DNA of 64,000 nt from Bemisia tabaci (lineage: Eukaryota; Arthropoda; Insecta; Hemiptera; Aleyrodidae): positions 7,760,366 to 7,824,365 of the forward strand of contig NC_092793.1 of assembly GCF_918797505.1 (NCBI RefSeq), in the 5' to 3' direction. This document shows, one piece after another, positions 24,501 through 38,737 of this stretch. The notes under the pieces are model-generated. The model ran no database searches and was not told the origin of the DNA. It saw only the letters and a list, made by a program, of their open reading frames with translations. Made by a program: the position numbers and the translations under genes. Every line of letters begins with the position of its first letter. Positions within the stretch are counted from its first letter, which is position 1.

Positions 24501-27500
24501 TATTGTTAATATAACAATAAATTAATAAAAAAAAAAAAAAAAAATCCTGGTAAATTTATGAATATTTTCCTCCAAATTTTTCAAACAATTCAGTTCGCAA
24601 TTTTACCTAAAGATTCTGAAAATATAAAAGATTAAATATTCATACATTTCCTCAAAAATAAATATTTTATCGAAGGAAATTTGGCAACTCTCGAATGTTC
24701 ATACGGCGTTTTTCCTTAGCACGGCAGAATACGTCGTTTCCCCCGCAAAGGAACGGAACTACATTTCAATTTTGCCAAATTTCCCCTCGAAAACGGTAAT
24801 TTTGACTGTAGAATCTGGGGCGTTTCTGCACTGAAAAAAAAAACTCTGACCGTGAAAGCCGCACTTACGGGCTGCATAGACATACCGTCCGCGCGCTCCG
24901 GGCTTAGAGGTCAGAAGTTCCGGGCGTACCACCTGGAGCAATCGAAACTACACGGCGCCAGCACCCAGCCAGAACTTTCCGCCTCTCAACCCGGAACGAA
25001 CGGTATGTCTATACTGCCGTGCTATAGAAAAACGCCGTGTGAGCATTCAGGCGTTGCCAACTTTCCTTTGATAAAACACGAAGTTTCCGGTAAACTTGGG
25101 AATATTTTCCTTCTAGTTTTTTAGACAATTTTGTTCGCAATTTCAACCAGAGTTCCTGAAATTTCAAGGGAAAATGTCCATAACTTTCCTCAAAAATGAA
25201 AATTTTATCGAAGAAAATTTGGCAACTCTCGAATGTTCATATGACGTTCTTCCTTAGCACGGCAGTTTTAACCCGTAACTTTTGTTTTAGTGTGATTGAA
25301 AATTTCATTGAAATCATGTATGATCTCATGCAAAAATCGGAAGACTTTTGGCAAAAAAATTGCTCAGGTACATTAATTTAAAAATTCTTTGAGTCAATTT
25401 TGCTGCCTTGGAATGGTGTTCCGTTCCTACGTCCGGGGAGGCGTCGAATAGGCCACCATACAGAGTCGGAAATAAGGCATTGCTATGCACGTATTTTTCA
25501 TCAAAATTACACGTAAATCACAGGGGAGGCCGTACCTAATCAAATAATAAAATTAAGCATCCGACAGTCATTTCTGGTAAAGGTTTAGCTTCACACTCTG
25601 AAATTGGCAATTTTAATCTATTTTTCGGTGGTGATTATGATCTTTAGAAAAAATGTGTACAAAAGGAAGCCAAAATTTTTTACACGTTCGGCCTTGCAAT
25701 ACAATTTTAAGAAATTTTGAAGTTAAATGAATATTTAACAAAGCTGAAGAATTCTACTAAAAAGCTGATCCCACCCTATAGAAATTACCAAATTTTTATG
25801 AGTTTGAACATTTTTTGATTGAGTATAGAGGAGTAAAAATTAAACTACCTGCTTCACTTTACATTTCTTATCTGGTGTTAAAGTCTCCAAACCTACAAAC
25901 CGTGGCTTTTTGAACGGTGGTATAACATTTCACTTTGATATGGGATGTCGATATGCTCTCACGAAAATGTTTTCTGCAATTTTCGTCGTCCACCCGCAAA
26001 ACTCAAACGCTTGTTGATTTGATTGCTGGTTGATGTCAACGTCTAATTAAGATTAACACGATTTAATGTTTTGTTTGCAGTTCAATACAAATTGCGATGC
26101 TCGGATTATCAAATGGGAGTCGATGTGAGGAAGACGGAGGAGATGAAGTCACTTTATTTGGATCAGTTACAACACTATCCAGGTAAGGGCAATCTGATGG
26201 AACAACATGCTTACTTACATCCCAAGTAGCCATTTCCGACTAAAAATTGCCACTAACTTCCTACTTTGTTCAACTTTAGTTGCAACTAACTTGTAAGGTT
26301 CTAACCGTTTAGTTGCAACTTTCATACACCGTTGTGGTATCTCTTCCATTTACTCGCAAAAAAGTCACAATTTTTCCCCAGAAAATTTTGTAACATTTTC
26401 TGAACTACTTTGCGACGTTCTTGAAACTTTCCCTCCGCTTTTTCACGGAGCAGGGCAGAATAGAGAGTGCCACTCATTTTAGCACCGTAGGTATGATAAA
26501 TAATGGCTAAAATAGTTATTTTTCAAAACTGCCCGGAGAAAATGGGAACTTTTTTTTTATATTTTCATCAATACAATGTGAATGAAATACAAATAATTCA
26601 CCGCCTTTGGTGATAGAATCAAAAAACGAGAGAGAAAAAAAAAAGAAAAACCAACTTGCACAGCAGAAGCTAAGAATTTTTATTGGTAAATATTGTTTTG
26701 TTTGTTATTTGCTGTATCCTTCTGAAATTATTTTAATTTTATGACTCGTGCGAGGCAAAAAAATATTATTTTATAGGAGACCCAAATTTTTCACTCATAT
26801 TTCGTGAGGAACTCATGAAACAACGTTGAGACGTTTAATATGCGTAAAAGATAAATGTATTTATCAATTTCTTATTGAGTTAACACATAAGGGAATAACA
26901 TGTAATACATAAAACCTCTTGCTGCAATGCATTCCTTCATTTGAGTTCTATCATGGCAATTACTTTGCTTTAAGAACACATGATTGAACTGACGAAAGAG
27001 ATATTCCTCAGAAAAGTTAGAGCCTCTTTGGAGTCACTGAAGATCAAAAGGCAGTACTAAAAATATAATTCGATGAGAAAGATGAGAGGATTACAGTTAT
27101 TAGATAACTCAAAATTTGAATTGGATGTATTTCTGCCAAACACCACTATGTGCATGAAGACATGAGCCCTAAGACCCATGAGAATATGTGTATGGCAGGG
27201 CTCACGTCATACTGCGCATAGCTCCGTTTGATAGAAATGCGTCCAATCGGCAGTGTAATGTCGAATGTGAATGAATCCTAGGTCAACCATCGGCACCACA
27301 AAATCGTAAATAAATTTTAAAAGGAAGAAAAATTAATGCGTCCCTTCAGGAACCCCTTAAAGATAACAGAAACCTCTGTTGAAGAGTAAGAAGTTTACCT
27401 GCGACCTGTCGTACTTACCGACCTCCTCGGTGTACAGATTAGTATCGCAGAGGTCGTTTCGAATACTTCCATTCTTACATAGTCCAGTTACATAGTGCGG

Positions 27501-30500
27501 CAGCAAAGAAAGAGAGGAGAGGCGTTTCGAAAACGCAAACATTGGCGTGAGAAAAAGCCGCCGACACATAATTCAATCGACATAATACTAGCCCAACGCC
27601 TCAGCTTTTGACGCAACCATTGCCGCTGATTATCCTCGACTCAGCAATGAGCCACCGCACCGCGACGCGCTGATCATCTGATGCTTTGTTCGAAGTATGC
27701 GCACTACGTACACCGAGTAATAGAAATTTCCCAGCAGCGTCCATTTCCTGATTCCAAAGGTCCTAGATCAGTGACCACTTCTTCGCCTGCAGTCCCATGC
27801 TTCTCGACAAAAATGGAAAGCGTGAGCTCACTTGAGTTGTTTCAACACCGTGCCTCTCAGGCAGCGCTGAGGAAAAACACCGTAAGAACATTCCAGAGTT
27901 GCCAAAGACCCTCCGATGAAATCATTACTTTTGAGGAGAGTTATGTTTTCAGATAATTTAGATCTGAGGCCTTGTCTCCACGGGCCGTTTCACGGGATTT
28001 GTCTCAGGGAAAAATCACACTTACGAGTTCGGGAAAAATATTGAGTTAATCAATATTTTTCCCAGTACCAAGTATGGTCTTCGTGTCCCTAGGACCAACT
28101 GAGAGAAGAAGAAGAAGTGCAAAGCGAACTTTACGATATTTTGTCAGTTACTCCACTGCTCAAGTTTGTTTAGTTAAAGTAATGTGTCTAATTGTCAATC
28201 GTGTTCAATTATTATTTTAATCCCGATTAAACACTTGATTGTTACTAACTTACCTTTCCTCGCAAACTTGTCGCAGGACTGTATGAGCCCCGTCCCGTGG
28301 AGACGGTAACTGGGAAAAATCCCAGAAGTTTCATTCCTGCGATTCGAACTTGGGACAAATCCCATGAAAACGTCCCGTAAAGACAAGGCCTGATAGCGAA
28401 TAATATTCTCTGGCAAATTCGGAGGAAAACATTCACAGATCTCCCTGACAATTTATATTTTATCGAAGAAAATGGGTCAGCTTCGCTGGTCACAGAATCG
28501 TGTTTTGATGCTTTATTCTTGTAGATCAACTAAAAATAATAACGACAATTTTCTACGTTGAATATTAACCGAGATATCGCGCCTTGAAAAACTCGATTTA
28601 TGACATCATCCACCGCGGTAGTACATATACCATGTTATGCACTACCGCTGTGGATGACGTCAAAAACCCGACTTTTCAAAGGACTATATCTGGGTTAATA
28701 TTCAGCGTAAAAAGTTTCTGTTTGGGCAGAACTTCTTATGTTAAGCTAATCTACAAGAATCAAGCATCAAAACAAAATTCTGTTCCTAGCGCAAGGGGCC
28801 CATTTGGCGACGTCTGAATGTTCATACGGCGTTCTTCTTTGGCGCGGTAGTAGTGTTCAACGGTTCTTTTCTTCCAGCCTTATCAATATCATCCCTGATG
28901 AAATCTGCCTCAAGTGCTGAGCACAATACTGCCGTCCTAAGTACAAACGCCGTATGAACCTTCAGGCGTTGCCAAATTTCCTTTAATAAAACACGAATTT
29001 CTTGGTAAACTCAGGAATATTTTTCTTCCAATTTTCAGATAATTTTGTCCCCAATTTCATCGAAAGTATCTGAAAATTTCAAAGAAAGTTAAACATAATT
29101 TTTCTTTAAAAAAATTTAACCGGAGGAAATTTGGCAACTCTCGAATGTTCATACGACGTTTATCTTTAGCACGGCAGGATACGGAAGAGGGCAGCTGACA
29201 ATGTGGACATTTTAATCGTTCAACATGCCTCTGCAATCCAATCCGCATTTCTCTCTTTCCACCGCAAGCTTGCTCTTGTAAAGGAAAAGCTTGCCAATTT
29301 GACTCTTCTACCATATAATCAAGACCTGAGACAACTCTTTTTCCTTTGATTCGCAGAGCCTGCTTGCCAACCGAAGATGAGCGATAATATTGCCGTCTTC
29401 ACTCTGTCTCTAACAAATGTCTACCAATGTGGAGTAACAAAAGTTTTGAATAAACTTACGGTGAGTTGATACCCGTTCATTATTCATTAATTTTAGAGCT
29501 ACCATGCCTGTGTTCAAAGTGCGAGATCACGTATCTTCGTTGGCGACTTCCTACTATACTTCATTTAGTATTTTGAAAACTAGTCAACGTAATTTCATGA
29601 AAACCTCCTTGATTATTCTTCTCTGTAAGCAGAACGTTCTGTATAAATAGTTCTATAAAAAGTTGTATAGTTGGCTTATTTATCTCCAAAAAATTAAATA
29701 TGAGCAGAGCTTTTTAAATCTTGCAATGGAGAATTTGCATGCAAATTTTTTATTGCTTCATCTGAAAGTGCATAAAGAGCTGATTGCACAGTATTCTTTA
29801 TAATTTTTTTCTGATAAGGGAAATCGCATGAAAATATATTTAAAAATGAAAGAATGCACCGCCTAGTGACGTCATCTGGCGGCGTTTCTTATTTAAACAC
29901 ATGTATTTTAGCAGATTAGATCATTTTGTCATATCTTCTCCAATAATAGTTCAATTCATGAACCAAGGGGTATATCCTCGTGTTCAGTTCACTCAGTATA
30001 GTTTCTAATTACACACGGAATTCATTAAATTTCAGACACCTGCAAATTCTCTATTAGGTAACGTAGTCTTGCACTTTGGCCATCAATATGTGCGCAGTGG
30101 GGATCATGCAATTAGTTTCCAAGTGAATTAGAACCTATCACATGACCTTCCTACCCGCACAGGTCCCTTCGTAAAAGTTTTTTCCTATGAACCTGTGCGT
30201 GAGTGAAATCAGACTCAACAGCGATCACCAGCAGATAATTTTATGCCTTTTAGATATAACATAGGCAGTTATAAAAAAAATGTAAAGAAATCGTATGATT
30301 TAAGTATAGGATCCTTGTGTAGCACCGTATTGTTGGTGTGCTTTCATTGATTACGATCATTCATAATCACAAAATACCTGACTGTGAGAAGGCAATTGGG
30401 GCGTTGGATGCAGTAAGAACATTTCTCGGTTGCGGTGTTTCAGAATCTTCAGTGTTAATTAATATTTCAGAGAGGAAGCTTTGCCAACGTGCGAAACGAC

Positions 30501-33500
30501 GTATCTCCTTTGCGGTGTTTCAAAATGTCCGCTCATTCTGTATTTTTTCGAAGAAAAACGAGCCAACTAATTAGCTTAAAACTTTTACAGAGTATTTTCC
30601 TGACGCAGAAGACAAATTAGGGAAATTTTCAAGCAATCGCTTTGACTTTAGTTATCCTAAGAAAAGAAAAGATGATAGAAAGTCTGCAACGTTGCAAACG
30701 GAGATACGTGGAAATGCACTTTGGTCATCGATTTAATAAAAGGGTAAAAAGCAGGTGAACAAAGGGCAATTGAGTCAATAAACAAAAAGAAATATAGGGG
30801 CCGTCCATAAATCCAATATCAGCCATAGGTGTACCTAGGTCATTTTGCAAAAGTTGCCGAAGTTAGGTTAGGTTAGATTGCCAGAGTTCATTTTTGTGTG
30901 AATGTTGATACCAAGAATATCTCCCTGGAAATGTTTTCGCATTTGTGATAAAAAAAAACATGTCCACTTCCTCTCCCTGGAAGTTAGCTAAGTTCGGCGT
31001 ATTCCGGACGATCGAACGTAACAGCATTCCAACTTGAAAAATGTCCACTCGCAAAATATATTTTCACCGGAAAACATACAGGATTGCAAAATCTCTACGA
31101 CACTTCCTAGGATTGCAAGCTCGCGGTGTGCATTGTCCGGAAATTGTGTACACCAGGGTAGGTTCAAGCAACACCAAAAAAATACGACTTGAGCGCGCAC
31201 CGTGGTATACACGCAATGCATGAAGTATCCTGCAGACTTGCAAGGCGCTATACCACCCGTCGCGCGCACCGTGCTCTACGCGCAATGCATGAAGTATCCT
31301 GAGGTCTTGTAAGGCGCTACTATGCGTGTCGGGTCCCATGCCGGCCGGCCGCATTGTGTTGGATGTGATTATTCAAACTTGCGGCGTTAGCGGTTTTCAA
31401 CTTATGATTTTGAATTTGTAAAGTTTGTTGGAAAGTGATCATTTGGACTACATTTTGCTATTCGGAATGGAGAATTTGCAAACAAAAATTGTATTGTTTC
31501 GTCTGAGAGTGCTTAATGAGTTGGGTTTGCAGTATTTTTCATAATTTTTTTCTGAAATGGGAAATTGAAGAAAAATGGATTTAAAAGTGAGAAAATGTGC
31601 CGCTTTATGACGTCATTTGGCGGCATTTTCCTTTTAAACAAATGTATTTTAGCAGATTAGGTTATTTTGTCATATTTTCTCCAATAATTGTCCAATTTAG
31701 AAACCAAGGATATTCTCGTACTCAGTTTTCCTAGTAGTATCATTTTAAAGATAAGAATCACAAAATTGAAGACACCTGCAAATTTTCCATTACATTTTTG
31801 GCTCATCCGTAAAAACACTAGTGTGCATAAGGAAACTAACGTTGCACACGTTATTCTTAATCGAAGCTAGAATCCTACCTAATTGCAAGTTTCCAAGTGA
31901 AGTAGAACCTATGTCACATGACCTTCCTACCCGCACAGGTCCCTTCGTAAAAGTTTTTTCCTATGACCCTGTGCCCCTGTGCGTGAATGAAATCAGACTC
32001 AACAGCGATCACCAGCGGATAATTTTATGCCTTTTGGATATATCATAGGCAGTTATAAAAAAAATGTGAAGAAATCGTATGATTTAAGTATAGGAGCCTT
32101 GTGTAGCACCGTATTGTCGGTGTGCTTTCATTGATAACGATCATTCATAATCACAAAATACCTGACTGCGAGTAGGCAATTGGGGCGTTGGGTGCAGAAA
32201 GGACATTTCTCGGTTGCGGTGTGTCAGAATCTTCAGTGTTAATTAATATTTCAGAGAGGAAGCTTTGTGGTAAACTTTCTGAAATTTTTCGTTTTCAGCA
32301 TCCTAAAATCATAATGAATATTCAACACAAGTTTCAAAGAATTACTTACACTTGCTTCAATCATAATGAATGAAACGTTAGCAAAGATTGTAAGACTTCG
32401 CAGTCAAGAAATGCCCTTTGTGCACCCTGCACTTCATTTCCATCAGTTCTTTTCGCTCCTTTATCAAAATTGCAATTCAGGAGTTTACGACTTCATCATA
32501 CTGAAGGCATAATTTTGGAGGTAGATGCAGCATGACTGAACACACACTTCTCAGACTTTTCATGCCTTCCTTATTAATGACTGTTTTTCATTTTTCACGT
32601 CATATTCTTTTGTTTATCCTTAATGGAGAATTTGCATGCAAATTTTTATTGCTTCATCTGAAATTGCTTAAAGAGCTGATTCCACAGTTTTTTTATATAC
32701 TTTCTTTCTGATATGGGAAAAAGTTTAAAAATACCTTTAAAAGTGAGAAAATGCACCGCCTAGTGACGTCATCCGGCGACATTTCCTATTTAAACACATG
32801 TATTTTAACAGGTTAGATCATTATGTCATATCTTCTGCAATAATTGTTCAATTCACGAACCAAAGGTACATCCTCGTGTTCAGTTGACTCAGTAGTTTCC
32901 ACTTAAACACGAAATTCATCAAATTTCAGACACCTGCAAATTCTCTATTGTTTAAACCATGTGCCTCTACTACTATATTTTAACCGAATTAACTTGCGCA
33001 AATCCTATTGCAGGGCGTCGAAAGTTACTACCATAAAATCGTCGTGGAATACAAGAACGCAGACGTTCCAAAAGAGGTGCTCAATGTAAAATGCGTTATT
33101 GGTCCACGGCAAAATCATACTCTTCATAGGAGGGATTTACTTCCTGCTGGATTTCAAGAACCGGAGTAAGCATCACTTATTTTCAAATGGGGAAATATTT
33201 CCTACCCTTGATTCATTTGTAAAAATCGTCGTTTTATGATGAAGAGTCACAGTACTTATTCGCAAACTTACTGTGGTGCTTAATGCAGCAAATATCAACA
33301 GGAGAGACTCTTGCTTTGGACTTCCTGCTCTCCCAAAGAAAATAAATTGACTGTTTGGAATTTAACGATTTGAACTGTGACGTCGAGAACTGAAAGGTTA
33401 CAAACAGAGTGATTCAAACCAAAACAGTATGACTCACAGAACCGAAATTAACGACCGTAATGACATGATAAATCATGACGCTTAGCAAACAAATATTCAT

Positions 33501-36500
33501 AGCTTATGAACTCTCTGGTACAATACGAAATCTCTGATAATTTTTTCCAATGCTCATCCCTTATCAAAATGAAATGTTATCAGAGTTCAGAGAGACACGG
33601 CTATTAGGTTTGGAGACTTGAACGCAAGGTTAGAAATGTAGAGTGAATCGGGTTGTTAAATTCTTGCTCCTCAATATACGCGAACAAAATGTTTTCTTGC
33701 TATCCTAAAATGTTGACCAATTTTCCCTCCCTTAGAACAAAAACAATGAATTGGAAATTTCGTTAAATTTGGCCAAAATGTTGTCAAAACCGAATATGTG
33801 TATTTTTAAAAATAACCTAACTAAATAAATACTAAGACCTCTCACTAAGGTGGCCCAAATATAGCAATATCGAAATTTTTTTGGTCTCACCTCCTGAAAT
33901 TGATTTAGTTGTTTACATGAGACCCTTTTGCCACTCGGATGATATTAATCCGTGCCAGTGGATAGATTTTTTTAAAATATGCATTCTTACACTAAATAAT
34001 GCAATTTTTCCTTTTTTTCCAAGTGTTTTTCAATGTAAACATGTACCTAAAAAATACATTTATACCGCCACTAGTTAATATCAGCTCATTAAGCTGAAAC
34101 GCAGTCGCGGGTCTTTCTTGATCAAATGGGACAATTTCAAGGGGGAGACAAAAAAAAATTGCGAAAAAAAATTACTCATCTGTGATTGGGCCATCCCAAC
34201 GTTTATCAGTGGCGTGCCGTGATTTTGAGTGGCATGCAAAATCGATGTATCGATTGATCCACCATTTAAATCTATTGAGAAGGATTGATACACATGGTGT
34301 TCGCAACGAACACCTTAATAATCGATTCTTTACCACAGCTTCAAATGGGGGAATATGAATAATCGATCAGTCACGCCTCGCCACTGACCTTAACCGCAGA
34401 AAGTTGATCACTGAATTTAAATTTTATACTATTTACACTTTTTTCTATAGGGATCTTCAAATAACGACCTCATTGACCCAGCGAGCGCCAGAACCTGTTC
34501 TACAAGTGGGTGTGCGCCAGGGTGGTAACATCATCAATGGGGAGCTGAATGTCAACCCAGGGACACCGCTACAAATGGAGATTTACCTCGACAAGAGTAG
34601 TGCCCCAATCTACGGATTATTAGTCAGCTACATGCAAGTCACCGACACCAAAACCCAGGAGGAGACCATCATTTTTAATGGGTGAGATATTAGATGTCCA
34701 TAAATGCTTGTTTCTTCATAAAACGACGCATAAAAAAATTATACCCGAACAAAGAGAAAACAAGAGCCGAAATTTGAATGGGTCAGTTGCGCTGGTCTTA
34801 GAATGAAGAATTTGCATGCAAATTTTTTATTGTTTCATCTGAAAGTGCTTAAAGAGCTGATTTCACAGTATTTTTTATACTTTTTTTCTGATATGGGAAA
34901 TTGTATAAAAATAGATTTAAAAGTGAGAAAATGCACCGCCTAGTGACGTCATCTGGCGGTATTTCCCATTTAAACACATGCACTTTAGCAGATTAGATCA
35001 TTTTGTCATATCTTCTCTAATGATTGTTCAATTCATGAACCAAGGGTTTCCTAGTGTTCAGTTCACTCGGTAGTTTCCACTTTAACACGAAATCCATCAA
35101 ATTTCTGACACCTGCAAATTCTCTATTGTGTTTTGATGCTTGATTTTTTTCAGATCAGCTGAAAATAATAAGACCTGTCCAAATAGCAACCTTCTACGTT
35201 GATTATTAACCGAGATATCGCGCTTTGACAAATTCGGTTTATGACGTCATCCATCGCGGTAGTGACACCCTTGGTCTCTTCCACTTTGCTTTCATCAGTC
35301 AGGGAAACATATACATTTGCTCTGCTTACTCAACGTGTAATTCGGATGAAACCAAGGTGGGAGAGACCAAGGGTGTCACTACCGCGGTGGATGACGTCAT
35401 ACACCGAATTCTTCAAAGCGCGATATCTCGGTTAATATTCAACGTAAAAAGTTACTGTTTGGGCGGATCTTAATGTTTTTAGCTGATCGAGTATCAAAAC
35501 ACGATTCTGTGATCAACGCAACTCATCCATTGCGGGCCGAGTGGCACTTCCTTCTTTTACGAGTCATCTCTGATTGGCTGATCCGCCTGGTGCCCAGTTT
35601 CAGGGCCCTTATGGAATTTGACACGGGGTCCGCTTTTCATCGAGAATATCTCGAAAACATGGAAAAAGTTATACGCCGGAGATTTCAGAGATTAATTTAA
35701 TTTTCCAGATTTTTCTGAAGATTGATGGGTATTACAGGACACTTTTTTCTCTATCACACCGAACAGTTTGACCTGAAATTTAGTTTTTTTCAACTTGAAA
35801 TATGACGCCAAGTGTCATGAAAAAACAAAATTTCAGGTCGCACGGTTCGATGTGTTTGAGAAAAGTGTCATGTAACACCCATCAACTCTAAAAAGATCTG
35901 GAAAATTAAATTTTGAAATCCCCGGCGTATTAATTTTTCCATGTTTTCGAGATATTATGTTTATAAGAAACACAAAATAGGGACAGGCTCAAGGCTAAAA
36001 ACAAGTTTAAAATGTATTACGGAACGTTTCGGGGCTGAACAGCTCCCATCATCAGCCGAATTTAAAAAAAAAAAAAAAAAGATCTCATCAGATACTATGT
36101 TATATATACCATCGAACCAAAAGCGATGCCCCTGAGGAAAATATTTTATGAACTGTCAAATGGGTCCGCTGACCCTAATCGGCCAGTATTACCAACCTTC
36201 CTGTTATTTGATTATGTGTATTTATTTCATTTTGACGTATGTTTTTGCAGGTGTTCGGTTGACCCGTACTTGTTCGAAAACTTCAATACCGTAGATGGTG
36301 ATTTTCTCACCGCAAAATTTAGAGCTTTTAAATTTCCGGAGTCAACTTATGTCCAATTCAAGGGAACTGTAAATGTTTGTTTGGACAAATGTAATGGGGT
36401 AAGTTTTAATTCATTATTTATTTCATCGATTCCTTTTTTTTTAGTTTGTAGGCAAGGCCGAAGAAGCGTTTATTTTTAGAAGTGAATGTGACTCTGATAA

Positions 36501-38700
36501 GTCGCATGTCCTTCCCATTCGATTCAAAAATTCGCTGGACTAGAGGCGCTTCCCAAAATTACTTTTCAAATGAAGATGCTGGGGCTGAAAACATTGTCAT
36601 TATTTTTGCGATCGGGTTGGACCTTATATATAAACCTCAATTTTGATCCATTTGTAAAGTATACATATTTATTTGTTTGGTATGTGTTCGACAGGTTGAC
36701 TGCAGTAATGGTCAAATTGGTTACGGCAGGCGAAGACGAGCCGTGAGCGGCATTCCACCTGATCCAAATAAAATTTTTGAAGTGACGATGACAACTTTCA
36801 TTAAAGTCGATTATAAAACTGATAGCCTCCTGGAAAAAGGTGAGTTGGAAAATAGCAAAACGAAAATAAAAACTGTTCTTACCTGAAAAATTCGTTTTTG
36901 GAGTTATGTTAATTCTCACTTCCAAATTCTTTCCCTTTCCTCTGAAATTATCATTTTTCTCCCCCCCCCCCCCCTCCACGTCAAGATACTGCATTAGCCT
37001 ACTACTAGCCATGTAAGACCATGAAATGCAGGTGACGATTAACAACACATGAAAAACTTGTGTCAGCCAAGACCGTTCGATTACAAAAACTTCATGGGGA
37101 GACCAACATGAGAGGCATCAGTGGGAATTTGTTTTCGAGTGACACGAGTGGATGAACGATTAATGATGTCCAATCGCATGATATTCCACTATTTAAAAGC
37201 ACATAACAGGATTAATTACGGCCAATCTTACTCCACATGAGCCAAAATATGTACTTCACATAGCGGCCTGTAGGAAAATGTCACTCTCTGAGTCTTTCAT
37301 GTACCTACCTAAGGGTATCTTGAGAGTATTAATAAAGCTGTGATCGCTATTACACGTTTGAAAACATGCTATTCGGATTATAAAGTTGCACCTAGCACCC
37401 TTATTTTTTCCAAGGATTTTTTCTTATTAAATTCACTGGAAATTATTCCCCTGCCTGCACTTTGTTTTACAAATTAAACTTTTCGGACAAGAATATTGAT
37501 TGTTCCGTTTCTTATTTTTTCTTTTTTGTAAAGAAGCTACGTAAATTTTCGAACACCGAAAAAAATTTAAAATATGAAAATGACGACTTTTGACACTAAA
37601 AACAGGTCTTTTCCCATGTCGTAGAAATAATTGCAGTCATAAAATGAGTAAAACATATCAATAGGGCACACTTCATAGGGTGCACTTACACATAATGCAG
37701 CCACATCCTCTAGTTTTGCACAGCTCCTTATTCTTTTTAAATCGGTGTAGGATCTCTATATGGTTTCTTTTTCTTCTTTTCAACATCGGGCCAGAAGCAA
37801 GCGGTACGGTTTTTCTTTGGGGGGGGGGGGGGGGGGCGTTGTATGGAAGTCCATGAAGGTAAAAAAGACAGAAAGAAAGAGAGGAAAAAAGCGCTAGGTA
37901 CGTACACGTACACACCAATGGACAGCTTCTCGAAGAGGTGACCAAAGGAAAAATTCGAAATTGCGTGGCGCAAGTACGCTGCATATAAATGATCATTTAA
38001 TATGATGGTTTTAAAATACGTACATTATTCCTATATACATACATGAGAGCCGCTTTCACAGCGCTCTGCGACGCCTCGCCGCCACAGTCCCCTATCGTAC
38101 CATAGCCCTTCAAGCAGTTACATTATACATTTTAATCAGTAAGAACGGAAACACACCAACTCGAAAAAATGTAAATAATCAAGACACACACAAAACTGCT
38201 CAGTAGTTGAAGAAGTTAGTACAAGAAAAAGATTTTTGGTGCCGAAAGACAAGTACTTTAGGACTCTTTAAAGGTCCAAGTTGGAACGGATGCGTTAACT
38301 TTAATGGCCTTAATGAAAACTGACTCTCTGTAATGACAATTGGGCATTTTTGAGTTACCGAGTTGGTGTGTTTTCGTTCTCACTGGTTCATTTTCACAAT
38401 CAATAAAATACCCATAACATGGATTTACTTATTGAGGTGCGTATATATACCATTAGAAAAAGCAGAAAGGAAAAAAAGACAAAAATTACACCCTGTATAA
38501 TACCTGCTACCTAGTTTAGGTATCCGGATGGGATCTATTCGATACCATAGAGTACATAGAGTCGTAATGTAAATGGGAGAGCTGGCGCCATGTTCTGCTC
38601 GACGAATTCCGAGCCCGATGTGCGCCGAGTTCGGGTCGCTTTTTCGATACATTTTCGATCCAAAATGGCGGTGTGGAATACGTGGTAATTCCTATCTCCT

Positions 38701-38737
<37 letters not shown>

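Larger units (their letters stand above)
27842..28852. repeat. family C copy 8 split by two insertions
   Basis: Left half (GAGGAAAAACACCGTAAGAA, 27850) and right half (TTCATACGGCGTTCTTCTTT, 28821) of one family C element, separated by a foldback at about 27965-28392 and a family E element at 28471-28806. Confidence 0.75.
30110..32272 (+). repeat. direct duplication, period about 1.77 kb
   Basis: 30110-30480 recurs at 31885-32272 (shared GACCTTCCTACCCGCACAGG, CTCAACAGCGATCACCAGC, AATTAATATTTCAGAGAGG). The first copy runs into duplication Y, while the second continues into GTGGTAAACTTTC and a foldback that ends near 32440. Confidence 0.8.

Noticed and set aside
30484..31354. Open frames of 93-96 codons shared by both Y copies
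   Set aside because: Identity follows from the duplication itself; the frames overlap on both strands and contain tandem DNA units.
36566..37048. 160-codon minus-strand open frame
   Set aside because: Antisense to ZP exon 7 and its intron; no domain, and it crosses a poly(C) tract.
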